Positions 24,313 through 37,535 of a DNA stretch of 64,000 bases are shown here, one piece after another. The number at the start of each line of letters is the position of its first letter. Within the stretch, counting starts at the first letter, position 1. Source of the stretch: Verpa conica. Lineage: Eukaryota > Ascomycota > Pezizomycetes > Pezizales > Morchellaceae. The stretch is from the NCBI GenBank assembly GCA_033030425.1, contig JAUFSD010000024.1:744001-808000 (forward strand). Direction: 5' to 3'. The position numbers and the translations under genes are program-made. The notes beneath the pieces were generated by a model that was given only the letters and a program-made list of their open reading frames with translations, was not told where the DNA came from and searched no databases.

Positions 24313-27300
24313 ATGTCGGCTCCCTCAACACCTCGCCACGTTCAGTTGGACGCACAGACTCTCCAAAGAGAGAACCAGGAGAGACCATGGAGGCAAGGTA
24401 GTGTTTATTACAGGACTCCTCGTTCATACCGTTCCACGCACTCGGGGGTCCAATCTTCGCAAGCTAGGACCCCCATGGATCCCCACTCACCGAGGGCAAG
24501 CGTATCTACCCTTCAACTACAGCACCTCTTAGAAAAACTAGAAATGGACCAGTACAATACATATGGCGTGGAAGAGCTTCGGGATGGTTTCTTCGATGCC
24601 TCTTTTTATAGGCCCATAAAACAGGATAGGGGGCTTGGGGTTGGGGAGTCGGAGCTACTTTTATCACCAGAGATTTCAACTTCTAAGCGGCCGTCACCTT
24701 TATCCCCAAAATTATTTTGGAAAGCGCATCTAGCAGATACCCGTGATTCTTTTCACATTATCTTTACAACGCCCAAGGGAATTTCCCTAGCAAAGTCTTT
24801 TTTGGCTTATTTTTTAGCCTATATCTTGTGTCTTATACCTAGAACTCGGCAAGGGCTGGGTAGATACTCTTATTGGATCCTTCTAGCTACACTCTTCAAC
24901 CATCCAGGGCGGACATTTGGTGCACAAATCGATGGAACAGTATCCTGCGCAGTTGGTGGAGCATTGGGGCTTGCTGTAGGCTGTCTCGCTCTAGAACTAG
25001 CAAGTTCAACACACGCATCGGAGGCAGGCTACGGAGGAGTCTTGACAGTATTCATCGGAATATTCATCGGAATAGCGAGCTGGGTTCGATGCTCGCTAGT
25101 GCGGGTTTACCAAACAATGATCAGTGCTGGATTGGGGCTCTTGTTTCTAGTCCTCGTTGGAGCACAGTCTATCGCCCAGGAGGGAAGATGGGATAGAGGG
25201 ATGTTGTGGGAATTTGGGATGCCATGGGTTGTGGGCTTAGGAATCTGCCTGGTTGTTAATATTATCATCCGACCTGAGGCTGGTGGGAAAGCTGTAGCGT
25301 ATGCTTAATTTCTATTTTTATACACCTTTGTGATTTGTTTACTTCATATCATCCTCTATGTGATGCACGTCCTTTTCCACTTACCAGTATAAATACTGAT
25401 GGGCGTCGATTATCATTAGGGCCGCATTACATAGAGCGTTACTTTCCGCTTTAGACGGGCTTGTGCTTCCCCGCCCATATTCCCCCTCTACCCATCACAA
25501 TATGTCCCTACAGCTCGTCAACCTCTCTGAAGTTGTCCGTGATATGCGTAGTGAAATTATTCTCTCTTCCTTACATCCCTCCGATGCTGAGCAGCTCCGG
25601 AATCTCCTCCAGGCTGTGATTCGAGACATAATGGCGGTGAAACCAGATGCAACTCTTTTCAATGAATCCACCCCATATGAGTCAGCTATGGAACCCAGAA
25701 GGGGTGATATAGTAGTGGTTGAGATTGAACCTACAGATACCGCGAGCGATAGTGATATAGACGCTTTATCGCTAGCTTCGTCGACGCAGGGGCATTTAAA
25801 GCTTGTAAGGGACACTATGGCAGGCCCTGCAAGGGGTCTTATTGATGCAATGAAGGATGTACTGCTAGGGTGTGATGCTAGCCTTATGGGTATTATCGGT
25901 CATCTAGAATTACTGAAACGTAAAGGAGATGCCATGGATGTGAACCTTCGGGCTTCAATGGATAAATTCCACGAGGCAGTGCGGGTGTTTGATGAAGCTG
26001 ATATTTCAATGATTGACCATCCAGACCTTCCGTGTTCGTATGCGGCTCATCCGGACCTGGTCAAATTATTTCTTTTTATCCACCCGGTACGCCAGGCTTC
26101 GGATGCGATAATTAAACTAGCGAATAAGGTCATTGAGATTGCGGATAAGGCTGGACAAAGAAAGTTCTACCTGCCTTCTTACCCGTTGGCGAAAGGGCTG
26201 TATCGAGCGTCTCCGCAGGTCCGGCATGATAGAGGGGGCTTATCTGCTGGTTACTATTTCAAGAGCAAACAGCAGATCGAGGAGGCAATGGAGAAATACC
26301 ATGCTCTCCCTTTTGACCCTTCTCCTGATATCCTCTGTACTTCGCAAACCGAGAAAGCACCTACCAGTAATATTGGCGGTACTGCCGAACCCGAAACACT
26401 CCGCTATAAAACCTGGGAGCTCTTTCACAGGCTTCAACAGTTTGAATCCCGCTTTGCATTCAAAGTAGTACTGGTCATAACTCTCCTTAGCATTCCAGCT
26501 TGGACCGAGGAATCCCGCAGATGGTATATTGAAAATGAAGCATGGTGGTCCGTGGTGGCCGCATGGTTCATGATGCACCCCCGAGTTGGCGGTAATGCAC
26601 AAGACCTTATCACTCGTAGCATTGCCGCTGCCCTCGGGGCGGTCTGGGGAGGATTGGCATATTTTACGGGCAACGGGAATCCTTATGTCATGACGGCATT
26701 TGCCTTAATATTCATGCTCCCTTGCAGTAAGCATTCTCCCCTACTTCCTTTTGGCTTAACCCTGGTTGATTGGTTCTAGTATTCCGTTTTACCGCGAGCT
26801 CGCATCCGCGCTCCGGTCTGATGGGATGCATCAGCTTCTCGGTAATTTCGATGAGCGCCTACACGCTCAATGACTCGCATTCAGCTGTATATGTCGCGTG
26901 GACGAGGGGTATCGCGTTGATTGTGGGGATTGTGAGCGCGGTGGTGGTAAACTGGGTTATTTGGCCGTTTGTGGCGCGACACGAGTTACGCAAGAGTTTA
27001 TCGTTTATGATGTTGAATTTGGGGATTTCCTATCGTGGTGTTGTTGCTAGGTTCGTTTTGTGTGTGTGCCTGTGTTGGGAAGACGCGACTTTTTGCACCG
27101 GGTGGGGTTAAACGTTCATAGGTACATTTACTACGACGCGGATTCAGCCCCGACCAAAGAGGACCTAGAGCGGTCAGAGATGCAGGAGGCGAGATTGAGA
27201 GAGGGTACGTTTTTTCCCGTCGATCATGCGCTATTGGTTGCCGGATAAGGTTAACTAACTTTGTTGTTAGGATTCGTAAGGATGCGTGAACTGCTGGAAA

Positions 27301-28065
27301 TGACTCGACACGAGATTGTATGTGCTGCATGTCACCCATGCTATTCTATTTAGGGGCCTCCTTTCCCCACATAGATACTCTATCCCCCACTAGGGGTATC
27401 CCGTGGCTAATTAGGAGATTTGGCTTACTTTTTATGGCAGCGTCTACGCGGGCCATTCGACTCGGCGCCCTACAGTGCTGCAATCGACAGCTGTGAGAGG
27501 TTTCTGGAACACATTGTTGAGGTCCGACAGTCGTCGCTGTTTTTCCAACCGTTCCTTTTCGGAGGTATGTAGTAACGCAATTTCCCGTGCATATTCACTT
27601 CTATGGTGACACGTTTTTTGACAACTTATTTCACGCGAGATTAAGGTACCGAGGAGTTCACGCGTAAGATGATCTCGGTACGGAGGGATGCGGTTGCAAG
27701 CATCCTCATGAACCTCTACATTCTCGCTGGGGCTCTACGCGCGAAGCGACCAGTGCCAATGTATCTTCCATCTGCAGCAGCAGCGAGGAAACGATTATTG
27801 GATCGGATGGCAGAAATCGAAGAAGAGAATGAGGCGTTGGCAGAAGTGAGACCCAGGCCAGAGAAGTCGAGGAGATGGGCGGATGTTTACCGTAGGTTTC
27901 ACATGTTTTTATGCGAGAATGTTTCATTTCATACTAATTACTAATTGGATGGTAGAATATGCTTATTCGTCGGCCCTGACTGATATCGTTGAGCAGTTGG
28001 AACAACTGCAGCGATTCACGAAGGCCATCGCAGGTGAGATGGCATTGGATTTCCCAGATTGGTAG
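24313..28065 (+). CDS. FUSC/ArAE-type multi-pass membrane protein (putative transporter, DUF2421 type)
   Basis: Eight exons (24313..25298, 25420..26726, 26780..27050, 27122..27204, 27271..27317, 27441..27564, 27646..27891, 27956..28065) join in phase to 1057 aa. After a disordered N-terminus (~120 residues) comes a block of about six membrane segments (from SLAKSFLAYFLAYILCLIP to ICLVVNIIIRP). A soluble central helical region follows (residues ~330-650), then a second membrane block (AFKVVLVITLLSIPAW, WWSVVAAWFMMHP, IALIVGIVSAVVVNWVIWPF). The C-terminal domain is typical of the DUF2421 group (YYDADSAPTKEDLERSEM, RLRGPFDSAPYSA). This tandem arrangement matches fungal aromatic-acid-exporter/FUSC relatives (ER transporter 6TM N-terminal plus Brefeldin A-sensitivity-like). 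Transport substrate and membrane are unknown. The acceptor of intron 1 could instead be 25435; both keep the frame. Confidence 0.88.
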
Positions 28066-28600
28066 TAGTGTCTGGTTGGCATTTCGGCGTGGATGGATGG
28101 GATGGTATGATGTAAGGCTGCATGAATATTTGATATTTGTTGGGTGTTAAAGGATCTTATATCCAGACACCCCCCAAAACATTAACTATTCTAGCTGAAT
28201 CCTATTAATCACTTGTGTACTACTTTGATAAGCATGTAGTGGCCGGAAATTAAATTGAATATATATATTTATGTCCTTATCCTAGAAATTAACTGGACTC
28301 TTGGTTAGTTGGTCGCAACGAATGGTTTTAAATACTACGAGATGAGACAGACAAGAATTAAACATGCAGGTATGTATAGAGCTGACCAACCAGACCGCAG
28401 ATGTGCGGGCTAGGGCGAATTAAAAACTATTACCAACAAAAGATATTCCAGGTTCTTGTCACGACCATGGTCATACCGAGTGATGAGTGATGCTACAATG
28501 CCGGGCCTAAACAGATGGGTTGCGGCTTAAAAAAGCTTGACAAGGGTTGGAACTTCAACCCCGCCAACTGCCCCACCAAACACAAACAGACCACAGAGAG
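28066..28600. other. Intergenic region upstream of TRM11
   Basis: About 535 bp with no gene seen. It holds the 3' flank of the FUSC-like gene and the promoter of TRM11. The short frame opening at 28515-28547 is a 5' extension of the TRM11 first exon without conserved content. Confidence 0.55.
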
Positions 28601-30216
28601 ATGTCACTGCCACTCCCTTTGGCCGAAGACGGTCCCATCGAATGCCTTGTGTATTTCGCCCAGATCCACGAAACATTCCGTAAAGCAGAACTCGACTCCT
28701 TAGCTGTCCTTCACGGGATTAAGATTGAATGGAAGAGTTACAGCGATAGCGTATGAGCCCGAATAAAACACTCATCCCATTGCTAAACTACAACAAAGCC
28801 CACTGACCAATACACGTAGAGACCATTCTCAGTAATCCACCTCCCCTCTCGAACAGCCGCTCGAAAGCTCATATCCCGCTCAATCCTCACAAAAGGCATC
28901 TACGAGCTCTGGAGCACAGGACCAAACTATGACTCGCTCCACAACTCCATCAAAACCTCAACATCCCACATATGGTCTTCCTGCATGTCAAAATCCTTCA
29001 AGTTCGACATTGAAGTCTTCAACGGCTCCCGATCCCAATCAGCCCAACGTGAGATAATAGAACAATTCGCATACCTTGGCCTCGATGGCCCCATCCGAAT
29101 GAAGAACCCTGACCTGACATTCAGTGTAATGGAATCCTACACCAACAAGCACTCCAAAAAACCAGAACTCATCTACTTTGGGCGTCTCCTCGCAGCTGGG
29201 AGCCGACACTTAGTCGACACCTATGACCTCAAGAAGCGTCACTACATTGGCACAACCTCTATGGACGCTGAACTAGCTCTCATAACCTCCAACTTTGCAC
29301 TCTCCTCCCCCGGAAAAGTAGTCTACGACCCCTTCGTTGGCACTGGCTCATTCGTGGTATCCGCATCCCACTTTGGTGCGCTTACTCTCGGCTCCGATAT
29401 TGACGGCCGACAAATCAGGGGTAAGAAGGGAAGGAGTGTACTATCAAACTTCCAACAGTACGGTCTCGTGTCTGCCTACCTTGACGGGTTCGTGAGTGAC
29501 CTCACCAACACTCCTCTTCGGAAGACGAGGTTTCTGGATGCGGTGATATGTGATCCACCGTATGGTGTGCGGGAGGGACTAAAGGTTTTGGGAAGCAGGG
29601 ATCCAGAGAAGGGGAAAGAACCAGTAGTGAGGGATGGGGAGTTGAGGTATCTGTGAGTACTCGCCGGACAACACAGCTATGATGCGGTGTGGGAGGGGAG
29701 GAGGGAGGGCTAACCGCATGTGCGGTGTGGGTAGGCAAGATGACTACGTCCCACCAAAAAAACCTTATAGTTTCTTAGCAATGTTAGACGATATCCTCCA
29801 GTTTGCGGCAGACCACCTTGTTGACAACGGAAGACTATGCTTTTGGATGCCAACAGCGAATGAAGACTTTTCCGAATTGGATATACCTACACACTCCGAA
29901 ATGGAAATCGTGTCGGTTTGCGTCCAGGAATTTAACAAGTGTACATCTAACCGTTAACCCTACATGGCTTACTTGCCAACTGAACTGACACATCATGCAG
30001 GGTCGCGACGATTGTTGACGTACTCGCGAAGGGAAGGAAGTTCCGGAACAATATCTGAGACTGAGACTACTAGGATCTCTGCCGAGACTGAGGGTAAAAA
30101 GGCGACGGCCGATGAATTGAATAACTTCCGGAAAAAGGTAAAACTTCTCATGTTTTCTTTCCTCTTTCTTCCTACTGACCCTTATCTAGTATTTCGAGGG
30201 GTTTAGACCTGCATGA
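28601..30216 (+). CDS. TRM11: tRNA (guanine(10)-N2)-methyltransferase TRM11
   Basis: Five exons (28601..28750, 28820..29652, 29735..29940, 30001..30137, 30190..30216) give 450 aa, the usual family size. The N-terminal THUMP-like region includes ECLVYFAQIHETFRKAELDS and PFSVIHLPSRTAARKL. The Rossmann-type methyltransferase domain shows the AdoMet motif VVYDPFVGTGSF and the catalytic DPPYGVREG, typical for exocyclic-amine methylation. YVPPKKPYSFLAMLDDIL and NKWSRRLLTYSRR complete the conserved C-terminus; the Trp of NKW is created by splicing. Trm11 with its activator Trm112 forms m2G at position 10 of cytosolic tRNAs. The gene is tail to tail with MON2 at 147 bp. The start follows the first conserved ATG; no defects are seen. 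Confidence 0.95.
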
Positions 30217-30363
30217 GGGTGTATATACAAATAAGAACTTTTTTTTGGAAATAAAACATGTACAAATCCTGGTATCAAGAGGCAATAGATTCATTTATCC
30301 CCCACGATACTTCTGCTCTAACCCGAATTTTAAAACACTCGATATAAAAAAAACTATTTTTAA

Positions 30364-33300
30364 CTAGCAGACTCCAAACGCCAACCCCATCTCATTAAGT
30401 GCCTTAGAAAGCCACGTGAGAAGCTCCTGATCGCCTTGTGCAACTGCTATGCATTGCGAAATCAAAGGAAACAATGTAAATAAATGTTGTTTCGTTGACG
30501 GTGGTATACGAGCTGAGATCAGTTGTCAGTTGATGTAGATTAGGTAGACGGGATGACGGGTACCTACATTCCTTTGAAATAGACTTTGAGCTAGATTCGA
30601 GGTTTACTAGACGTCTTAGGACATAAAGCATCTCTTTACGTTGGACAACGGGCTGCGGCATCCGACCTCGTAGTGGTTGGTCCTATGAGTTTTGTTAGAT
30701 AAAGCGCAAACAAGAGTACCATAATTAAGGTTTTCTATACAGAGATGTAGTGTTGTAGAACAAGCCCCGCTCTCAATACAAGAAATGGTACAGTAGCAAC
30801 GGCTAGTCTTTGTAATTCGGGTGAATCTAATAACCCAAGTCAGCACTCAGTCTAAGCTACGACTCAAGTAAACTATAAATCTTACCATCGCCCCCGAGCT
30901 TAGAAAGCTCAAAAAGCTCGTCTAAGCAAACATAACTAATCCGTACCCTCCTCTCTAAAACTAACTCACTCGTAATCCCACGTCTTCTCTTCCTCAAACA
31001 CTCCAACTTTCCTCCTTCATCCGGCATCTCTAAATCACTAACCCTGTACAACAATGAACTCTTCAGCACACTCTTCACATACTCAGCCACGACCTCATCA
31101 GCCACTACACTCCGCCCAAGGCTCGGTATAATTAGCTCTCGGAGCTCTGTAAAAGAAGCGATATCAAAGTTCTCATCCACCTCTAGGGTCGTTTCATTAA
31201 CCCCATTGCTGTCCGCCGAAACGACAGAGCCAATGATCTGTATAATCAATTCCCAAACAGCCCTCTGATCCGCCTCTTCAACTTTTAATATGTCCATAGC
31301 AGGCAGCGCACGCTGCAAGATACTTAGCACAACCCTTGTAGCAGGTATCCACTGACTCGGCCGCTTAGCTGCGGCCGCCGCGGATGTCATTGGCACAAAA
31401 TTATACTTCAGCGCAATTGGCACACCTAATGCCCCTAACACACTCCGCAGCGCACCGCTTGAGTAAATCTCCGTATTATTAATATGATTCAATGTGACCG
31501 TCTCGATTATCTTCATGCTCTGGGTCGCAAGAGCGATATAAGTAGGAATACGTCCCTTTTTCTCAATGCCTGAATGTAGTTTGGTATCATACGCAACCGT
31601 ACTAAACTCTGAGATTTGCTTCAATACTAAACTCGACACGCCATCTAGGTCTGTTCGTAGGAGCTGCACAACCTCCAAGATGACGGCCTGGAGGGGAGTA
31701 AGGATGTCGATGTCTTGAAAATATGCGGGTGCATCGGGAAATACGATACACTCCCTCATGATTTCTAGTGTTCTCCCAGCCATCGTTGCATCTATCGTAG
31801 GCTCTAATAACCGGTACAGCGGTTTAAAAGAATCCACATACGCCGTCAGCGTTTCTTGAATACCTGTACGAGAAGTTTCAATATTCCCCTCAACGAGCTT
31901 CACACCCTGGCCACTCCACATTCTCCACACATCCTCTCTATTTTCACGATCCAACTTCTCTGGCTGTGATACCTTTTCAAGGACGTGTTTTAGTACTGTA
32001 AACACGTTCGTATTAACCTCAAAACTCCGGCGAGCTAGTAGGTTTTCAAGATACTGGATAAAAACGCTCCAAGTATTCCTGAATTCGGATTGCTGCGCGA
32101 AAATGTCAAAATAGTTTGAATACAGTGTTCCAATCCCGCTAAGGACTAGATTGATTGTATCATCCCACTGCTTAAACTCGCTCGTCTTTGCTTTTATGCC
32201 AGTATCGTAGTCAACTGGTGCTGGGTTGATACCCATCATCTTGAAGACCACAATCTTTAAGCAGGAACTCCACGCCTGTGGACCAAGTTGATGTCCATAT
32301 GTATCGAATATCCTAAATAGAGTTTGTATTGACCCTATTTCCTATTAGCGCCTAACCTTCCTCCATAAAAATCGAGAGAATGGTCACTTACCATTCCGCA
32401 CCTCCGCCCTCCGATCACCACTCACACCCGTCAACCTCAACAACAATAACATCCACAGTGCACTATGACTATCCCCCTCTCCCCTTTCCACAATCTCCAG
32501 CAAATCTGCCTCCTTCTCCGCCCTCCCAACCGCACCCCCTTCAGCACTCCCGCCTTTCGTTTGTAAATAATCACTTACATTCCAAAAGAACGTTATCGTC
32601 GTTAGTGAAATATTTAGATCATCGTTCTGACTACAAAATGCAAATAATGCATCAATAAGCACTAACACACAGCTAGTCGGAAGATTCGCCAGAAAGTCGC
32701 TACAGATGAGTTCCAGCGAACTGAAGGAGCCACGAATAAGCTTCGGACTCTTCCCACTCTTTACCCCCTCTTGCTGGGTCATCACCCCTTCTTCCCCCTG
32801 CAAGGTCGCATCCCGGCGCCAGACCATGCTAGAATCAAACACTCCTGTGATAATTTCAAACACAATCTCCCACCCAGCGATCAAACTCTGTCCTGAGTGC
32901 TCAAGTATCGCATTCAAAGCCTCTAAACCCATCCTCACAATCTCCCCCTCCGTTGCTCTCACCCCCCCATCTGCCGCTACGCCATCTTCTCCACCACTAA
33001 CACCCTCTCTCAATGCCGTTAAAATCCTTCTCTGAACCTCTGCTACATTCTCCGTACTCTCTAATCCGACTGTCTTTGCTGCCGCAACGACAACTTCGTT
33101 CAGTACCTCTGCAGCTTTCATACGTATCGGATTTCCTCGGTCTCTGCTACCTGCAACAGAGGCAAGGTGTGTTGCTAGAAGGTCCCAGCCTGTGCCTGCA
33201 GGGTTGGGGCCAATAATACGTGTCATATTTATCATTGCCAATTCCCCAACCTTCGCAAGGGCAAAGGCGTTATCAGTGACTATAGCCTGCGATGAGAAGG

Positions 33301-35980
33301 ATGATACACTTCCGATCCTTTTATGCCCGCCTGGGAAAGCTGGTGAACGGGGCTTATCAATACTTGCCCGACCACCTGCTGTATCGCTCTCGCCGTCGCT
33401 GAGTTTACACATTGCAGCTAGTATAGCCACGAATGCATCATCGGGGAAGTCACGAGTAGACTCAAACATTTTCACTGCAGCCGACTCAACAGCAGCGAGT
33501 TCAGGGCCAATGTTGACCATGAGGCTTCCCTGGTCGGATTTCATTGAGTCGGTTCTTGATAACCCACCTGGCGCAGAGAGCGAGATCTGTCGCCCGCTCT
33601 TCCTTGATGATGCAAACAGGACGTAATCCGCACCTTGAAGGGTTTCAAGGAGTATACTCCAGCTCTTCTCCAGCGTCGGACCAAGCGCAATTCCAAGGTT
33701 CAGTAACGCACGAAGACACAATAAGTTCCGACTATTAAGTCCAACAGTTATCTCTTCCCTCATACCAGGACTCGGAGCTCCACGTTCGGCATCAACACTC
33801 AGTAATCCCTTTGCACCACCACCACTGCCATCCACATTAGCAGAAAGAACATTACTCGGCACCGCAGCCTTCCCCAAGGTCGTTAGGAACGCATCCCTCG
33901 GTGTCGCAAGCCGTAGTAACCCAGCCACATGTGTAAATTTCTGAAAACTTCTCACAAGTCCATGATAAAACTCATTATCCAATGTTGCATACAAGAACGT
34001 CGAACACGCTGCCAACACTGCCGGCCAACAAGCCTCCATTATCGCCGCAGACACCGCAATCTCTGCTGCCAAAGGGTGATTTTCAAGCGTGAGAGGATTA
34101 ACAGGGATCCGGTGTACTCTTGGAGCTGGCTTCCGCTTCAGCACCGCGCTTTTCGCCGCCGGACTTGGAGTTCTCGGTGACTCAGCTGCTTCACTATCAC
34201 TCCCTGGAGCCACCATGAGAGACACGGTACCAGTCCGAAGCATCCCTCGGCCCCGTCGTTTAGAACCCCCACCTTTACTTTCCCCACCGGGCATTGTGAG
34301 TGGGAGGATAAATTTTGCAAGCCCCTCACAGAAAGAATTGATACATGTTAAGCCGAGACAATAAATATAGCTCTCTGGCATAGCTGGTGGCTCACTCTTA
34401 TCAAGCTGGTCAATACACGGGACCCTAACCAAGCTCCATTGTGTACTTAGTCCCGCAACCTGGACTTCTCCTAGCCCTACTGCACCGCCAATGATACCAG
34501 CAACACCCCCGGCTTCGAGAGCGGCTTGCTCAGATGAGAGGTCCTTGAGTGCCTGTGCACCGACTGGTACAGAGGACTGGGAGCCTAGACCTATGATGCT
34601 TGGTCGCTCAGTTGCGAGCCGAGTGAGTGCACCCATCAGCTCTTTCATAATTGGTTTACGGCCCTCTGTAGCGTCGTAAGTGGCAAAGATCTTACGAACA
34701 AGAGAGGGCTCTGAGCAGATTCCACGGAAGACTTCCATACAGAGGGCACGTTTCCACGATGCGCTGGCGTCGGGGTCGAGCATATGTGTGAGGAGGCTTA
34801 ATGCAATCTCACATTCACCGCTGAGAATACTCAGATGTCTTCTTAGTAGAATATATAGCACTCTCGTGATTCTTACTGTTGTCGGGAAGTTGAGTCGTTC
34901 CGACAAAGAGCGCATGATAAGTGGTGCAACTCTTGTGCGGAGAACATGAGCTTGCTCTGGGTGTGTTAAAAAGATATCTGGGTGGTTGGTAAGGACTGAT
35001 TCAATAAGTTCTAGCCCGAAGGGTTGCGGAAGGATATTAAAGCGGAGGAACTGGGGGCGCTGGCCTTCCGTAAGGAGGCAGAGGTCATAGAAGACACGGT
35101 AGGCATCGAAGGCAGCGGGACGGAGGGGAATAAGGCCATCATCGCAGGGAGCTTCGCCGACAGTATTGATATCTGTTTCTACTGTACGTTCGTCCTCGGA
35201 AACTACTTTGTCGAATATAGAGATTACTATCTGAGATAGAGCTGAGGAACGTTAGTGATACTCTCTTAAAAGTAATTATATAGATAATTTGCGTAGCTGA
35301 ACATACTTGCGGCGGCGGTATTATTAACAACGCCCATCTTGCTCCCTTGAAGAATCGAACATATTAATAGGGCTTCTCCGAGGAGATTTCCATTCAGGTC
35401 CTCAGCATAGTTCTGTAGCAGTGGTGGTAGTGCTTGTAGTATCTTGAGTTGGATCTCGACTCCTGTAGTCTCGTCAGCCCCTCTCTCGGCAAGCATGAAA
35501 TAAATCTATACCTAAGTTTGCAGCCTCTCTAAACGCTTCTAAAACTTCCCGTAGTCTCGACTGCATAAATGTAAGCCTCTACTGCCCCACTTTACTGCCC
35601 GGGTAAGTGTACCTTTGCAAGAGCTCTCGAAAGAATCAATCGCTGTAAACACACAACGCCAATGGTACTAAACTTCGCGTTCCTAGTGCCACAAGCGATT
35701 AAGAATGGTGATAGAAAGCCGGGTTTTGTAGATAGCTCTATTTTACTTCATTAGTCCTAGTACAAAACACTCCCGAGTTTGCGTAGGGGTTACCGGCAGC
35801 GACCTCGGCCAAAGGGCCTAGCGACTTGAGATCCGAAAGCGATTTCTCCGCAGCCTATTGCCAGTCAGTCTCCCTCTGGAAATAGATCACTGTATATCGC
35901 ACATGTCTAAGGTCTAGATTCTTCCTCTTTGCTTCTTGTACTAGGTTGGTGAGCTCGTTTGTGAGGAACTGAGCGGTCAT
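30364..35980 (-). CDS. MON2: MON2-like endosome/Golgi scaffold (large ARF-GEF-related protein)
   Basis: Ten exons (35903..35980, 35794..35854, 35613..35737, 35512..35560, 35307..35462, 32392..35241, 30886..32334, 30741..30826, 30568..30682, 30364..30512) join in phase to 1705 aa, close to the ~1640-1700 aa of Mon2. The N-terminal DCB-like part reads MTAQFLTNELTNLVQEAKRK, KSLSDLKSLGP, FLIACGTRNAKF, IQLKILQALPPLLQNYAEDL. The HUS-like part (QAHVLRTRVAPLIMRSLSER, LLTHMLDPDASASWKRALC) and the C-terminal repeats (IFDTYGHQLGPQAWSSCLK, DQPLRGRMPQPVVQRKEMLY) follow. Mon2 is a peripheral membrane protein related to BIG/Sec7 ARF-GEFs but without a Sec7 domain; it works with Dop1 and Neo1 in endosome-to-Golgi traffic. 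The first four exons and the last three lie outside the long frames and were found by conservation. Confidence 0.93.
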
Positions 35981-37392
35981 CCTGGACCTGTTGGCCAAAT
36001 AGTTGTAATTATGCCGTTTTGAGTGTTGAGGGGGGGAGGTGAGGGTGTAGTCGTTTCTGTGGTATTTGGGTCCTCGGGCGAGTTTGGAGTTGTCTAATTG
36101 TTTCGTCGCGCGTACTTGTCCTTTCAAGTTTGAAGCTTCAGGTCGTCATTGCGGGAGCCGCGTGGGTGTGATCTGCAACGTTGGCCTAACCGTTTGTGGG
36201 TGGGTGGGACGGACAGGGGGATTAGCAGAGCCGTCACAGCTACATGTACTGCAGATCCATGAAGTGACCCCCCATGGGTTAATTACTAGATTCCAAGTAA
36301 TTAATATTGACGCTTTCGATAAATTTATAGATACTAAGCCTCTAGCTATGAAGCATAAAGTTTACTCTATCCACCACTAGACCCTTGTCGTTAGGTATGT
36401 AGGAGTTCTTATTTTAATAAATATCAGCAGAGAGCCTTATTTAGTAGAGTCCCATAGAATATCTTATAGGAATCTACTGCATCTAGAGCTGTGAAAACCT
36501 TCTATATTGTTTGGCACGGCTTTAATATTTTAAACGCCAGCAAACGCCAGGCTATATATTTGACCTATCTATAGGGATTGAAATTAGTTAATCACTGGCC
36601 CGGACTTAGCAGATCATTATCATCATAAAGATTATATCTATATATTGGCCTTTGCTGATTCTAGTAGTTGATTAGAACAAATCAAGAGGCACTTGAAAAT
36701 TTAACTATCCAGATGACAGTATCATTATCTTACATTGAATCATTAATCAGAAGGGTTATCACTCAAGAGGCATCGTTGGGGTAAATATAATAAGCTAACT
36801 ATATAGTCAGTCGTTACCCGAGTGAGATTTTTTGGGTTTTAAAGCAGCCTCGAAAGTATCAGCAACTTAGAGACTTTAAAGCTTCATAGTCAGGTACCGA
36901 TTTTTCCTTAGGGATCTCATCTGAACGCAACGGCATATAGTTATATATCAATTAGCGAACAAGGTTAAGAAAGGCTTTGGTGTCCTCTAAGAGGTTAAAC
37001 GACTTCCCTAAACCGCAATTTCCCGGACATCTCATATCATAGATACCCTCTCTCTCTCGCCGTAGCTCTAGTAAATCTATTTTCACGGAAATAAAATTTA
37101 CTACCTGCATTTATTTAATAGGAACCCTTATAAGAGCTTTCTATCTCAGTAGTTGAAAGTCTAAAATCTCGACGATACTGGACAAGGCTGCGGGACGAAA
37201 ATATATGTAACTCTCAGATTAATTGGTCGAATACATATATATATACTGTAACATAATTGCAACCAGTAAATAGACGCCAGGCTCAACGTACGTACCTGGA
37301 TATTAAGTTCTATATTTTTGGCCAGTAATAACACAGTTCTATCCTGCAGCACCCCGCCCGGCCCTACTTGGTATCGCTGAAATACCATAGTA
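35981..37392. other. Spacer between MON2 and the pogo-like element
   Basis: No gene is supported. The first ~200 bp is the likely MON2 promoter. The rest is AT-rich with stops in every frame. A frame at 36066-36380 has no recognisable domain. The sequence ends in the TA dinucleotide duplicated by the transposon insertion. Confidence 0.5.
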
Positions 37393-37438
37393 CAGGGATT
37401 GACGGTGAAACCGCCCAGCACCGGGATTCCGATCACGT
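37393..37438 (+). repeat. Left terminal inverted repeat of the pogo-like element
   Basis: 46 bp beginning CAGGGATTGACGG and ending GATCACGT, preceded by TA at 37391-37392. It is an exact reverse complement of 39560..39605. Confidence 0.97.
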
Positions 37439-37535
37439 AATCTCTGGGCGCCAAGCTAGAGCCCCGCGCACTCTGCGCTCAACACCAAAGCTAGGAGTGG
37501 AGATATATCAACTCCATAGCAAAACTAACTCAATT